DNA of 64,000 nucleotides from Streptomyces sp. NRRL B-24085 (GCF_001282115.1 NZ_LJBR01000154.1:29234-93233); one strand, 5' to 3'. Positions 1 to 8,042 are shown, numbered from the stretch's first letter. Numbers and translations: made by a program. The notes: a model not told the origin generated them from the sequence alone.

Positions 1-981
1 GCGGCAAGCCTCGGTGTCGTGGCGCTGGTCGCCCTCGCCGCACCGGTGTTCGGCGGCGCGTCGAGTCGGCTGGTCGCGCAGTGGCTGGAGGGCGACGCCT
101 ACGTACTGGGCCGTTCACTGAACAACATCGCCTCCTCCGGCGCGCAGTTGTTCGGTCTGGCACTGGGAGGTGCGGTCGTCGCCGCAGTCGGCCCGCACCG
201 GGCGCTCGTGGTGAGCGCCGCCCTCTACCTCGGCTGCGCGCTCGCCGTCCGCATCCGGCTGCCCCGGCTGGAGCGGGGAGAGATCGGCGGCACGCCTGGC
301 GGCGCTCGGGGCGATGGCGGGACCGTCCGGGCGAGCCTGCGCGGTGCCGGCCTGCTGCTGCGCGGACGCACCGTACGACGACTGATGCTGGCCCAGTGGC
401 TACCGTCCGCGTTCGTGGCGGGCGCGGAAGGGCTGATCGTCGCCTACGCGGGAGGACACCACTTCGCGCCCGGCCGGTACGCGGTGCTGATGGGCTGTCT
501 GCCGGTCGGCATGCTGGTCGGCGACCTGCTGGTGGGCCGACTGCTACGGCCACGCACCCGGGAGCGACTGGTAGTCCCGTTGATCGCGTTGACGGGGCTG
601 CCGCTGGCCGGCTTCGTCACCGAGCCCGGGGTGGGCGTCTCGTCCTTTCTGCTGCTGCTCTGCGGCTTCGGGCTGGCCTACGGTCTGGGCCTGCAACGGC
701 CGTTCCTGGACGCCCTTCCGCGGGACGGCCAGGGCCAGGCCTTCGGTCTGCTCGGCTCGGGCAGCATGACGTTGCAGGGCGTCGGGCCGGCCTGCCTCGG
801 CCCGGTGGCCGCAGGCATCGGAACAGGCGGCGCGATCGCCCTGGCAGGCGGCGCGACGGTACTCACCGCCGGCTGGATTCTCACCTGGCATCCGGCCACT
901 GCACCGGCCCCGGTCCGGAACCGCTCGACGAGAGCAGAGAAGGGCACAGAACAGCACGCCTGCGGCTCTCCAGCGCTGTGA
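1..981 (+). CDS. MFS transporter, C-terminal part (5' end outside window)
   Basis: The reading frame is open from the first base, so the true start lies upstream; the GTG at 19 is only an internal codon. What remains is about 326 residues with at least eight hydrophobic segments, a loop containing R-L-P-R-L-E-R between two halves, and a Gly/Ala/Leu-rich C-terminal half typical of drug-exporter MFS proteins. An inner-membrane proton-coupled exporter is the family expectation; no substrate can be read. The C-terminal 25 residues are polar and probably cytosolic. The stop is 20 bases before the DinB-like gene, so the two may be co-transcribed. Confidence 0.8.
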   Translation, partial: AASLGVVALVALAAPVFGGASSRLVAQWLEGDAYVLGRSLNNIASSGAQLFGLALGGAVVAAVGPHRALVVSAALYLGCALAVRIRLPRLERGEIGGTPGGARGDGGTVRASLRGAGLLLRGRTVRRLMLAQWLPSAFVAGAEGLIVAYAGGHHFAPGRYAVLMGCLPVGMLVGDLLVGRLLRPRTRERLVVPLIALTGLPLAGFVTEPGVGVSSFLLLLCGFGLAYGLGLQRPFLDALPRDGQGQAFGLLGSGSMTLQGVGPACLGPVAAGIGTGGAIALAGGATVLTAGWILTWHPATAPAPVRNRSTRAEKGTEQHACGSPAL

Positions 982-1000
982 TACGGAAGGCTCATGCCGC

Positions 1001-1636
1001 ATGACCGGTGAATTCGTGAAGGACAGCCTGCACGGGAGACTGCGGCGGGACCGCGAGGCACTGCTCTGGAAACTCGACGGCTTGTCCGAGTACGACGCCC
1101 GCCGACCCTTGACGGCGACCGGGACCAACCTCCTCGGCCTGGTCAAGCACGTGGCCACCGTCGAGGCCAGGTATTTCGGCGAGGTCTTCGACCGCCCCTG
1201 CCCCGAACCGCTGCCCCGGTGGCAGGACCACGACGGCAGCGACCTGTGGGCGACCGAGGACGAGACCCGCGATCAGATCACCGGGTTCTACCGGCGCACG
1301 TGGGAGCACTCGGACGCGACGATCAACGGGCTTCCTCTCGACGCCCCGGGCCACGTGCCGTGGTGGAAGGAGCCGTACCCCAACACGAACCTGTTCGCCA
1401 TCATGGTCCACGTCCTCGGCGAGACCGTCCGCCATGCCGGGCACGCCGACATCCTGCGCGAGGGCCTCGACGGCCGGACCGGGGTGCGCGCCGAGAACGA
1501 GCAGCGGATCGACGAGGCAGCCCGAGCGGCCCACTGGGCGAAGATCGAGCAGGCTGCCGAGTCGGCCGCAGCAGTCGAGGCAGCGGCAGCCGGCAACCAG
1601 CCGCTCCTGCCCCCGTCCGGGCACTCGTCTCCATGA
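1001..1636 (+). CDS. DinB/DUF664-family putative metal-dependent (mycothiol-type) transferase
   Basis: This 211-residue protein carries the DinB/YfiT four-helix signature: N-L-L-G-L-V-K-H with His50, and a second motif H-V-L-G-E-T-V-R-H-A-G-H-A-D-I-L-R-E around residues 135-150. The histidines would form the metal site. In actinobacteria many relatives are mycothiol-dependent S-transferases or detoxification proteins; the substrate is unknown here. The ATG is close behind the MFS gene, which suggests a resistance or detoxification pair. The last 35 residues are Ala-rich and low complexity, and the final codons overlap the antisense ABC ATPase remnant, so the natural C-terminus may have been altered by junction with decayed DNA. 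Confidence 0.8.
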   Translation: MTGEFVKDSLHGRLRRDREALLWKLDGLSEYDARRPLTATGTNLLGLVKHVATVEARYFGEVFDRPCPEPLPRWQDHDGSDLWATEDETRDQITGFYRRTWEHSDATINGLPLDAPGHVPWWKEPYPNTNLFAIMVHVLGETVRHAGHADILREGLDGRTGVRAENEQRIDEAARAAHWAKIEQAAESAAAVEAAAAGNQPLLPPSGHSSP

Positions 1637-1893
1637 GATCCCTGGTGAGCGGGTGGCTCGGCGCCGTGAGGACTTGTCGGGCCGGTCCCTGTTCGACGAG
1701 CTTGGCGGCGTCCAGGACGGCGATGCGGTGGGTCATGGCGCCGGCGTCGAGGTCGTGGGAGATCAGGACGAGGGACGGGTCGTCACGCGCTCACCCGCCG
1801 GAGCCTCCCCGGCCTCCTCACCACCCTGCTCCGCGACTCGTCGCAGATGAGGACGAGGGCGCGAGCGAGGGAGGCGACCGTCCGGGAGCCGCC
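1623..1893 (-). pseudogene. Remnant of an oligopeptide/nickel-type ABC transporter ATPase
   Basis: Two antisense segments in different frames resemble one ABC ATPase C-terminus. The first (about 1893-1835) reads G-G-S-R-T-V-A-S-L-A-R-A-L-V-L-I-C-D-E-S, matching the signature-to-Walker B stretch with the usual intervening residues deleted. The second (about 1787-1623) reads L-V-L-I-S-H-D-L (H-loop), then H-R-I-A-V-L-D-A-A-K-L-V-E-Q-G and A-P-S-H-P-L-T-R-D-L, the typical DppF/OppF ending. No start, no Walker A and a frame change between segments make this a decayed gene. The H-loop ending is convincing; the exact limits are approximate. Confidence 0.65.
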
Positions 1894-1918
1894 ATGACGC
1901 TGACACTGCCGTTGCGGT

Positions 1919-3034
1919 TCAGGCGATGAGCAGGCGAAGGCCCAAATCTGCCGCGTCGAGGTCGGCGAGGTCGCTGTTGTGCTCGGCCCACCGTCCGGAT
2001 GTGAGGTCGTCGGCGAGGTTTCGTACCGCCCGCTCCTCGGCCTCCGGCCCGACCCTCGTCCACACCGACATCGCACGCCGCACGTGATCCTCTAGATACG
2101 CCCCGGGCCGGCGCCAGTAGGCCTCGAAGAGGCCGTCGGCGCAGTCCCACGGGACGGGCACCGGCTCAACGCGGGCACCGATCGCGTCGGCCATCCCCGC
2201 GAGGGAGGGGAATTCCGCGAGGACGGCGGCGAACTCGGGCAGGTAGTCGCGGGTGAGCCAGAACCGGTCCTGCCAGCCCGGCTCGTCGGTGTCGAACGTG
2301 AGCACCACCACACGTCGGGCCACGCGCCGCATCTCACGCAGTCCAGCTGTCGGGTTCACCCAGTGGTGAACGGTGGAGACGGCCATCGCGACGTCGAAGG
2401 AGCGGTCCTCGAACGGCAGGTTCTCCGCGGCGGCGGCCACGCACGGCGCCGAGCCGGCAGGCCGCTGCTCCCGCATGACGGCCGAGGGCTCCACCGCGGT
2501 CACGTCGCGATCGGCGGGCTCGTAGGAGCCGGTGCCGGCGCCGACGTTCAGCACCGTCCGCGCGTCTCCGAGCGCGTCCCAGATCTGCGCGGCGATCCGC
2601 GGATCGGTACGCCGGGTCGCGGTGTAGGCACCGCCGATCGCGTCGTACAACCGCGCGCCGAGCATCTCCAGTTGCTCCTCCGGTGTCACCTTCAGTCCCC
2701 TTGCCCGCGCCCTGAGTTCCCTGTCGATGGCCGCCACCATGGCGTCGGCGCGATCACGCCGCTCCAGCATCAGGCCCCGCAGCCGGCGCAGGTGCGCGAC
2801 CGTGTCGGCGGACGGGTCGCCGACCAGTTCCGCGACCTCCCGCAGCCCGAAGCCCAACCGCCGGTAGGCCAGCACCTCACGCAACCGCTCCACGTCGGCC
2901 GCCGAGTAGGCCCGGTACCCGGCCGGGGTCCGCGCCGACGGCCGGACGAGCCCGATCGCGTCGTAGTGATGCAACGTGCGGACGCTCACGCCGGCGAGCT
3001 CGGCCACGCGTCCCACGGTCCAGTGATCCTCCAC
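1919..3034 (-). CDS. MerR-family regulator fused to a class I SAM-dependent methyltransferase
   Basis: The N-terminal 70 residues are a MerR winged helix (W-T-V-G-R-V-A-E-L-A-G-V-S, then H-H-Y-D-A-I-G-L and G-Y-R-A-Y), followed by a dimerisation helix to about residue 115. From about residue 140 comes a Rossmann methyltransferase with V-L-N-V-G-A-G-T-G (SAM motif I), an acidic T-A-V-E-P strand and a D-V-A-M-A-V-S-T-V-H-H-W motif. MerR proteins normally carry a small effector domain, so a methyltransferase in that position is unusual. I chose GTG 3034 (371 residues) rather than GTG 3061 because the upstream GTG lies inside the predicted promoter spacer; the chosen start falls at the expected transcription start. 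Confidence 0.85.
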   Translation of the reverse strand: MEDHWTVGRVAELAGVSVRTLHHYDAIGLVRPSARTPAGYRAYSAADVERLREVLAYRRLGFGLREVAELVGDPSADTVAHLRRLRGLMLERRDRADAMVAAIDRELRARARGLKVTPEEQLEMLGARLYDAIGGAYTATRRTDPRIAAQIWDALGDARTVLNVGAGTGSYEPADRDVTAVEPSAVMREQRPAGSAPCVAAAAENLPFEDRSFDVAMAVSTVHHWVNPTAGLREMRRVARRVVVLTFDTDEPGWQDRFWLTRDYLPEFAAVLAEFPSLAGMADAIGARVEPVPVPWDCADGLFEAYWRRPGAYLEDHVRRAMSVWTRVGPEAEERAVRNLADDLTSGRWAEHNSDLADLDAADLGLRLLIA

Positions 3035-3072
3035 GGCTCCGACTATGCGGCCTGACGTCACGTGAGGGTCAA
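3035..3072 (-). promoter_or_regulatory. MerR-type promoter/operator of the MerR-methyltransferase gene
   Basis: On the minus strand TTGACC (3072-3067) is followed by exactly 19 bases and CATAGT (3047-3042), the overlong spacing of MerR-controlled promoters. The spacer carries a 17-bp imperfect inverted repeat, CCTcACGTgACGTcAGG on that strand (3067-3051), mismatched only at the fourth pair. Transcription would start about 3035, directly on the GTG at 3034, giving a leaderless mRNA. Autoregulation is inferred. Confidence 0.65.
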
Positions 3073-3100
3073 GGAGTACTCATCGCAGCAAAGTGCAGCA

Positions 3101-3985
3101 CTAGAGCTCCCGCGTCCCGGGCCGGCCCAGCGTCTCCGTCGCGGCCTCGGCGAAGTCGTGGACGAGGGGGGAGCGCCGGGACGACACCCATGCCAGGGCG
3201 ACCTGGTTGGGGCCGAGGTCCTCCACGGGCAGCGGAACGACGTCCGGGCGGGTGTAGAAGGTCGCGGTGGACAACGGCAGTACGCACACGCCGGCACCGG
3301 AGGCCACCAGTTCCAGCTTCTCCTCCACCTGGTGGATGGCCGGGACCTCGGGGCGCCGCCCTTCGCGCAGTTCCACGGCCACGTCACGCCACTCGGGTAC
3401 GGCATCCGGGTCCTGGAGGAGATGCTCGGAGGCGAGATCGTGCACGGTCACCGAGGCGTGGCCCGCCAGGCGGTGCCCCACCGGCAGTACGACGACCCGG
3501 GGCTCCTGGAAGAGCGGCCGCACCTCCAGCCCGCGCCGGTCGACGGGCAGCCGTACGATGCCGATGTCCGCCCGGCCGTCCAGCAGCACCTCCACCTGGT
3601 CGTGCCAACTGGTCCGCAGCAGACGTACGTTGACGTCGGGGCGGTGCTTGGCGAACGCGGCCGTGGCCGGGGTGACCGTGATGCCGGGCATGAAGCCGAC
3701 GGTGAGGGTGGGGGTGTCCCGCGCCGCCGCCCTCGCCCGCCGCAGGAGTGCCTCGGCCGACGCGAGCAACGGCACGGCGTCCTCCAGTAGTTGCTCTCCG
3801 GCCGGCGTGAGCAGGGTGCCGCGCCGGTCACGGTCGAAGACCGCTGCGCCGAGTTCGTCCTCCAGGCTCCGGATCTGACGGGACAGGACCGGCTGCGCGA
3901 TGTGCAGCCGCTCGGCAGCGCGTCCGAAGTGGAGCTCCTCGGCCACAGCCACGAAATAACGGAGCTTCCGCAGATCAAGATCCAC
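3101..3985 (-). CDS. LysR-family transcriptional regulator
   Basis: This 294-residue protein has the standard LysR layout: an N-terminal winged helix (L-R-K-L-R-Y-F-V-A-V-A-E-E-L-H-F-G-R-A-A, then Q-P-V-L-S-R-Q-I-R-S-L-E), a linker helix, and a periplasmic-binding-like effector domain from about residue 90 (T-L-T-V-G-F-M-P-G). The GTG start gives a normal family length. It follows the epimerase gene on the same strand with a 165-base gap, so it may regulate that gene or be read from the same transcript; no divergent target is present, which is atypical for LysR. The effector is unknown. Confidence 0.88.
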   Translation of the reverse strand: MDLDLRKLRYFVAVAEELHFGRAAERLHIAQPVLSRQIRSLEDELGAAVFDRDRRGTLLTPAGEQLLEDAVPLLASAEALLRRARAAARDTPTLTVGFMPGITVTPATAAFAKHRPDVNVRLLRTSWHDQVEVLLDGRADIGIVRLPVDRRGLEVRPLFQEPRVVVLPVGHRLAGHASVTVHDLASEHLLQDPDAVPEWRDVAVELREGRRPEVPAIHQVEEKLELVASGAGVCVLPLSTATFYTRPDVVPLPVEDLGPNQVALAWVSSRRSPLVHDFAEAATETLGRPGTREL

Positions 3986-4150
3986 CCGGACTCACCGCTC
4001 CCTCTCTGCGGGGCGACGGCCCGTCCGGGCAGTCGGCCGTTCTGAACGACTCCGCCGGCGTCCCGTGGGGCGACCGGGGCAACCAGTGACGAATCTACCG
4101 TTCCGGTCGTGGTCGGCCGCCGCAGGCAGGGCGGAGGCCGACCCGGCCGG

Positions 4151-5008
4151 TCACTCGCCGGCGAGCACGGCCAGCGGGTCCGTGTGTGCCGGGACCCACC
4201 CCAGTTCGGCCTCGGCGCGCGCCGGGGTGAGCTGCTGGTCCAGCGCGAAGGCGTCCGCGATCGGGCCCATCTGCTCGCGGGCCTGCTCCAGGGTGAGGGA
4301 GGCGACCTTGCCGTCCAGACCGACGGACCGCGCGATCGCCAGCGCGCACTCCTTCGCCGTGGGGTTCACGCCGCCTACGCCGACGTACACCGAACCGGGC
4401 TTCGCCTTCACAGCGGCGGCGTAGAGCTCCGCGATGTCGTCGACGTGGACCAGCGCCCAGCGGTTGTCGCCGTCGCCGATGTACGGAACGGCGCCCGCTT
4501 CCCGGCCCGGACCGGTGTAGAAGATGTCGATCAGACGGTTCTCGCCGCCGTACAGCAGCCCGGGCTGCACCACGACGGGGCGGCCACCCTGCTGGGCGCG
4601 GCGCAGTACGGCCTCCTCGACGGGCTTGCGCCAGGCGACCACCGGCGGCGGGTTCCAGGGGGCGGTCTCGTCCACGACTCCGTCCGTGTCGCCGTAGACC
4701 CAGGTGCCGCCGGTGTGGACGTAGGCGCCGGTGCCGATGCCGTCCTGCATGGCGGTGGCGGCCGCGAGGTCCTCGTCCCCGGTCTCGGCCTGCGCCAGGT
4801 GGATCACCGCCTCGGCGCGGGCGGCGGCCGCGTTCAGCACACTCAGGTCCCGCAGTCCGCCGCGCACCGGCGCCGCGCCGAGGGAGGCGACGGTCTCGGC
4901 GGCGCGGTCGTTGCGGGCCAGCGCCTCCACGGTGTGCCCGTGGCGGACCAGCGCGCCGATCGTGGCCTTGCCGATGTATCCGGATCCGCCGGTGAGGAAG
5001 ATCTTCAT
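4151..5008 (-). CDS. NAD(P)-dependent epimerase/dehydratase-family (extended SDR) protein
   Basis: The protein of 285 residues begins M-K-I-F-L-T-G-G-S-G-Y-I-G, the nucleotide-binding GxxGxxG of extended or atypical SDRs, then has V-I-H-L-A-Q and a W-V-Y-G-D region. The active-site YxxxK is not obvious, which fits NmrA-like or atypical SDRs as much as true epimerases. ATG 5008 is preceded by CAGGAG at good spacing; the open frame extending further upstream has no such support. Substrate unknown. The neighbouring LysR gene downstream may control it. Confidence 0.82.
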   Translation of the reverse strand: MKIFLTGGSGYIGKATIGALVRHGHTVEALARNDRAAETVASLGAAPVRGGLRDLSVLNAAAARAEAVIHLAQAETGDEDLAAATAMQDGIGTGAYVHTGGTWVYGDTDGVVDETAPWNPPPVVAWRKPVEEAVLRRAQQGGRPVVVQPGLLYGGENRLIDIFYTGPGREAGAVPYIGDGDNRWALVHVDDIAELYAAAVKAKPGSVYVGVGGVNPTAKECALAIARSVGLDGKVASLTLEQAREQMGPIADAFALDQQLTPARAEAELGWVPAHTDPLAVLAGE

Positions 5009-5562
5009 GGTCAGGGGCTCCTGTCTTCGCAGGTGTCGTTGGCTTCGCTGATCAGCGTGCGTCCGGCGGCGGTCGTGCGTCCAAGACCTCTTTCGGCGTC
5101 TGTGATACCCGGAGGGCATCAGGGGGCTCTGTTCCGGTCCGTCGTGGTGGGGGTCCGGGTCTCCATTTCTCCCGCCGGCTCGCTTCGTCGCCTGCGGCCG
5201 CGCCAGCGCTGCGGCGGGGCCGTGACCGGTCCGTCCCACGAGTGCGGCAGCCGTGCGCGTCGGCGGGGCTGTCGTCGGGCACGGTCTGTCCGATCCCGGC
5301 CGGACTGGAACCGGAACAGGTCGGCTGGGTGGACAGCGTGCGGGAAGACCTCACCGTGCATGAGCAAGCCGGCCGTCCGCGCCGCCGCTTCCACCGGATC
5401 ACCGAAGGCGGCGCCGAGCAGGCGTGCGGTGCCCTCGCGCACACCTGCCGCGCCCGCAGACGACCTCTGCCGGGAGGGGCTGCCGCAGGCCCGATCGCCG
5501 ACGGGGGAGTGTCATGAACGCCCGGCTCCGGAGGGCACAGCGCCCTGCACCGCGGTACCCCC
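5009..5562. other. Gene-poor stretch, no supported gene
   Basis: Open frames exist on both strands, but none has a convincing start, codon pattern or recognisable motif. The best is an antisense stretch around 5440-5290 with A-A-A-R-T-A-G-L-L-M-H-G-E-V-F; it could be the relic of a gene but I cannot name it. The start-proximal end should hold the promoter of the epimerase gene. Confidence 0.4.
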
Positions 5563-6006
5563 TCAGGGCGCCGTGACCCGCGGGGACTCGCCCCAGTCCG
5601 CCGCCAGCGTCTGCCGCAGCGCCTCGACGGCCGACGGGCCGATGCGGTCGGCGAGGACCGACTCGATGACCGCGATGGTGGCCTGGGCCCGTTCGTGGAC
5701 GCGCAGGCCCTCTGCCGTCGTGCGGATCAGGATCCTGCGCGCGGAGCCGGGGTCGGGGATCTGTTCGAGCAGACCCATGCCGATGAGGGCGTGCACCACC
5801 TGATGGGCCGTCTGCCGGGTGACGCCGATGCGGCGGGCGAGTTCCGACACGGTCGTACCCTCGGGATCGAGTCGCGCGAACACCGATGCCTGGGTCGAGG
5901 TCACCGGCTGCTCGCCCGCCGCCTCCATGCTGGCGAAGAGGGCGTCCTCGAACCAGCGACGGGATTCGGCGAACAGTTGAGGCAGATTGGCCACGCGCTG
6001 GCTCAT
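5563..6006 (-). CDS. MarR-family transcriptional regulator
   Basis: A 147-residue winged-helix protein. The HTH reads T-T-V-S-E-L-A-R-R-I-G-V-T-R-Q-T-A-H-Q-V-V, followed by the wing with D-P-G-S-A-R-R-I-L-I-R-T-T-A-E-G. ATG 6006 is preceded by GAAGGAGCC, a good ribosome site; the open frame upstream of it is not supported. MarR proteins are dimeric repressors responding to small phenolics, antibiotics or oxidants. No neighbouring gene is divergent at close distance, so its target is unclear. The quercetinase lies about 320 bases downstream on the other side of a non-coding gap in the opposite order, so linkage is weak. Confidence 0.85.
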   Translation of the reverse strand: MSQRVANLPQLFAESRRWFEDALFASMEAAGEQPVTSTQASVFARLDPEGTTVSELARRIGVTRQTAHQVVHALIGMGLLEQIPDPGSARRILIRTTAEGLRVHERAQATIAVIESVLADRIGPSAVEALRQTLAADWGESPRVTAP

Positions 6007-6325
6007 GGCTCCTTCATGGGGTCGGTGACAGGCGGGATTATCCCCTGCCGCCGTGCCCGACGCCCTTGCCGTCCCTTCCCCGGTCGGCCGCGTCGACATG
6101 CCGGGCGGCGAGGTCGAGGCTCGCGGTGAAGCACCGTTATACGTCCTCCTCCTCGATCCCCGCCCACAGGTGGTTGCCGCCCCGCACGCTGACCGTCGAT
6201 GAGTCCGTCAGCGGTCATGGACGGTGTCCTCGTGCCGGGGCGTGGTGCGGTGCGGGGGAGTCCGGCCGTCCGGCCCGGAGCGGATCGCCGCCGCGGCATG
6301 CCGCAGCGCCTTCAGGTACGGCATC

Positions 6326-6886
6326 TCAGCCCTCCGTACGCCATTCGTGACCCGGCAGGAAGCGCACGTCGTACTTCTGCGGCACGGTGGCGAACTTGCT
6401 GCCCTCCGGGACGAACGGCTTTGCGGGCAGGGTCAGTTCGTCGGTGGGGGTGCCGAGGCTCTCGAAGAAGCGCTCGAAGGTGCCGCCCGGTCCGGCGGCC
6501 ACGCCGACGATCTGGGTGTGGTGCCGTTCCATGCGGTAGGCGTGGGGGCAGTTCTTCGGGACGAAGCCGAAGTCGCCGGGCGTGAGCAGCTTTTCGTGCT
6601 GTTCGCCGTCCAGGTCCTCCACGAAGAGGCGGACCGCGCCCTGGGTGACGTAGAAGACCTCGTAGGTGTCGGGGTGGGAGTGCGCCGGGATCAGCTCGCC
6701 CTTGGGGCCGTCGCAGGTGAAGAAGTTGAAGGTGTTCTCGGTCTGCTCGCCGCCTGCGTAGACCGTGAAGAGGTCACCGAAGAGGTGGGCCCGGTCCCCG
6801 TGGCCCTTCTCGATGAAGTACGGCTTGCCCGGCTCGGGCGGGATGCGTGAGCGGGTGCGATACCGGGTGGCGTACTCGATGGTCAT
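6326..6886 (-). CDS. Monocupin quercetin 2,3-dioxygenase-like enzyme
   Basis: This 186-residue single cupin closely fits the Streptomyces monocupin quercetinase type. Motif 1 reads H-S-H-P-D-T-Y-E-V-F, giving metal ligands His69, His71 and Glu76; motif 2 has P-H-A-Y with His115. Known members use a divalent metal to open the C-ring of quercetin, releasing carbon monoxide and a depside; the exact flavonol is inferred. The enzyme should be cytosolic, with no signal peptide. The gene lies downstream of a MarR regulator on the same strand and behind a perfect 19-bp palindrome 28 bases before its ATG, so flavonoid-induced derepression is a reasonable model. Confidence 0.85.
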   Translation of the reverse strand: MTIEYATRYRTRSRIPPEPGKPYFIEKGHGDRAHLFGDLFTVYAGGEQTENTFNFFTCDGPKGELIPAHSHPDTYEVFYVTQGAVRLFVEDLDGEQHEKLLTPGDFGFVPKNCPHAYRMERHHTQIVGVAAGPGGTFERFFESLGTPTDELTLPAKPFVPEGSKFATVPQKYDVRFLPGHEWRTEG

Positions 6887-6913
6887 GCGGAACCTCCGGC
6901 CGGATCGAGAGCC

Positions 6914-6932
6914 ATGTCAGGTTACCTGACAT
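6914..6932. promoter_or_regulatory. Perfect 19-bp palindrome, likely MarR operator of the quercetinase gene
   Basis: ATGTCAGGT-T-ACCTGACAT is perfectly symmetric around 6923. It sits 28 bases upstream of the quercetinase start and in the 108-base gap after the MarR gene. Size and symmetry suit a MarR dimer, and the position would block transcription initiation. Confidence 0.75.
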
Positions 6933-6994
6933 TAATGGTGGGAGTAAGGCCTTGGCGAGATCACTCGCGGGGGCGTGGCCGGTGTGGCTCCGCT

Positions 6995-7618
6995 TCAGTC
7001 CAGGTCTCGGACGCTGTCGCCGTTCGCCCGACGGCGGCCTGCCCGAGGGGGGTTCGGTGGGGTCGGGTTGAGCGGGTCGTCGATCAGGCCCCCCACCCGG
7101 CGCGTCTCGTCGAACGGGTCCACGGCCATCTCGTGCGCCGCCGTGGTGAGGGCCTTCAGGGCGGGGACGAGCCCGGCGCGCGCGTCGGCGGGCAACCGCT
7201 CGACGAGCGAGCGGATCTCGGTACGCCGGTGGGCGAGGACCCGCGCCACGAGGTCCCGGCCGGCGGGGGTGAGGCGCAGGATGACTTCCCGCCGGTTGCC
7301 GGGGTTGGTCCTGCGGTCGATGAGCCCGGCGGTCTCGAGGCGCTCGACCATGCGCAGGGCGGTCGAGGGGTTGACTCTCAAGGTCGCTGCCAGTGCGGCG
7401 AGCTTGACCGGTCCGCAGGTGTCCAGCACCACGAGGGCGCGGAGCTGGGGCAGGGTGAGGGATTCGTCGGTGGAGGCGAGCGCCCGTGCGGAGATCGCGA
7501 CGAGCAGTCTTGATGCAGACATGACCGCCATGGTGACGTCCTCGGCTTCCTGGTCGAGCGCCGAACGGGCAGGCGAATCATCCGAGGGCTGCGGGTGCGG
7601 GGGATCCTGGCGTCTCAT
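6995..7618 (-). CDS. MarR-family transcriptional regulator (candidate quercetinase repressor)
   Basis: The HTH reads P-V-K-L-A-A-L-A-A-T-L-R-V-N-P-S-T-A-L-R and is followed by R-M-V-E-R-L-E-T-A-G-L-I-D-R-R-T, a textbook MarR winged helix. ATG 7618 gives 207 residues. A second start at 7531 (M-A-V-M-S-A-S-R-L-L), with GAGGAC six bases before it, gives 178 residues and fits the family length better. The gene runs into the quercetinase on the same strand with the perfect palindrome between. The C-terminal 40 residues are Pro/Arg-rich and probably disordered. Flavonoid sensing is inference from context. Confidence 0.85.
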   Translation of the reverse strand: MRRQDPPHPQPSDDSPARSALDQEAEDVTMAVMSASRLLVAISARALASTDESLTLPQLRALVVLDTCGPVKLAALAATLRVNPSTALRMVERLETAGLIDRRTNPGNRREVILRLTPAGRDLVARVLAHRRTEIRSLVERLPADARAGLVPALKALTTAAHEMAVDPFDETRRVGGLIDDPLNPTPPNPPRAGRRRANGDSVRDLD

Positions 7619-8042
7619 CGCTGTCTGTTCCGCTTCTCCGTCGCGTGCGGTCTGGGATCTGGACTGGTTGCGAGGGCGACCCGGGTGAGCCGGGCCGTTC
7701 GGCCCGCTCGGGGTACCCCTGCTGCGCCGGGTGCATCCGCCGTGCCCGGCTCGCGGTGATCACGTACCGGATCTAACGTCTGAACCGACGGTCCGCCGGT
7801 ACTCGCAAAGAAACGCGTGTGGAGGCGGGGCGGGTGCACGGCAGCCCGTGGGCTCACGGAGCAGGGTCGCTGAAATGCCCGCAAAAAACATCATTGCACA
7901 GTGCAATGGTGGGTACTCGCGGGTCGGAGGCTCGCCGAAGGCTCACTCACCGCCGCGAGGCGAGGTGCGCGCACGGGTCGACGAGTCCTTCAGCACATGA
8001 TCCCGCCTCGCACACGGGGCAGGCCGAAGGAATGGTTTCCCG
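7619..8042. other. Divergent intergenic region between MarR and the oxidative operon
   Basis: A 424-base non-coding gap separating divergent genes. It must hold the promoters of both. The one clear element is the 17-bp palindrome at 7892-7908, listed separately; the A-tract GCAAAAAACA just before it stands out against the GC-rich background. No other gene seen. Confidence 0.6.
7892..7908. promoter_or_regulatory. Perfect 17-bp palindrome upstream of the FAD/Fe-S oxidoreductase operon
   Basis: CATTGCAC-A-GTGCAATG is perfectly symmetric about 7900 and lies about 135 bases before the ATG of the FAD/Fe-S oxidoreductase. It has the size of a dimeric repressor site such as a GntR or MarR operator. 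No regulator gene of the matching type is directly adjacent except the MarR 270 bases away, whose own candidate operator has a different sequence. Confidence 0.65.

Noticed and set aside
5119..5442. Minus-strand frame in the gap before the epimerase
   Set aside because: Arg/Pro-rich tail, no ribosome site and no motif; could be a decayed gene but I cannot support one.
4109..5803. Plus-strand frame of 564 codons
   Set aside because: It runs opposite the epimerase gene, lacks a ribosome site and any motif; a GC-driven shadow.
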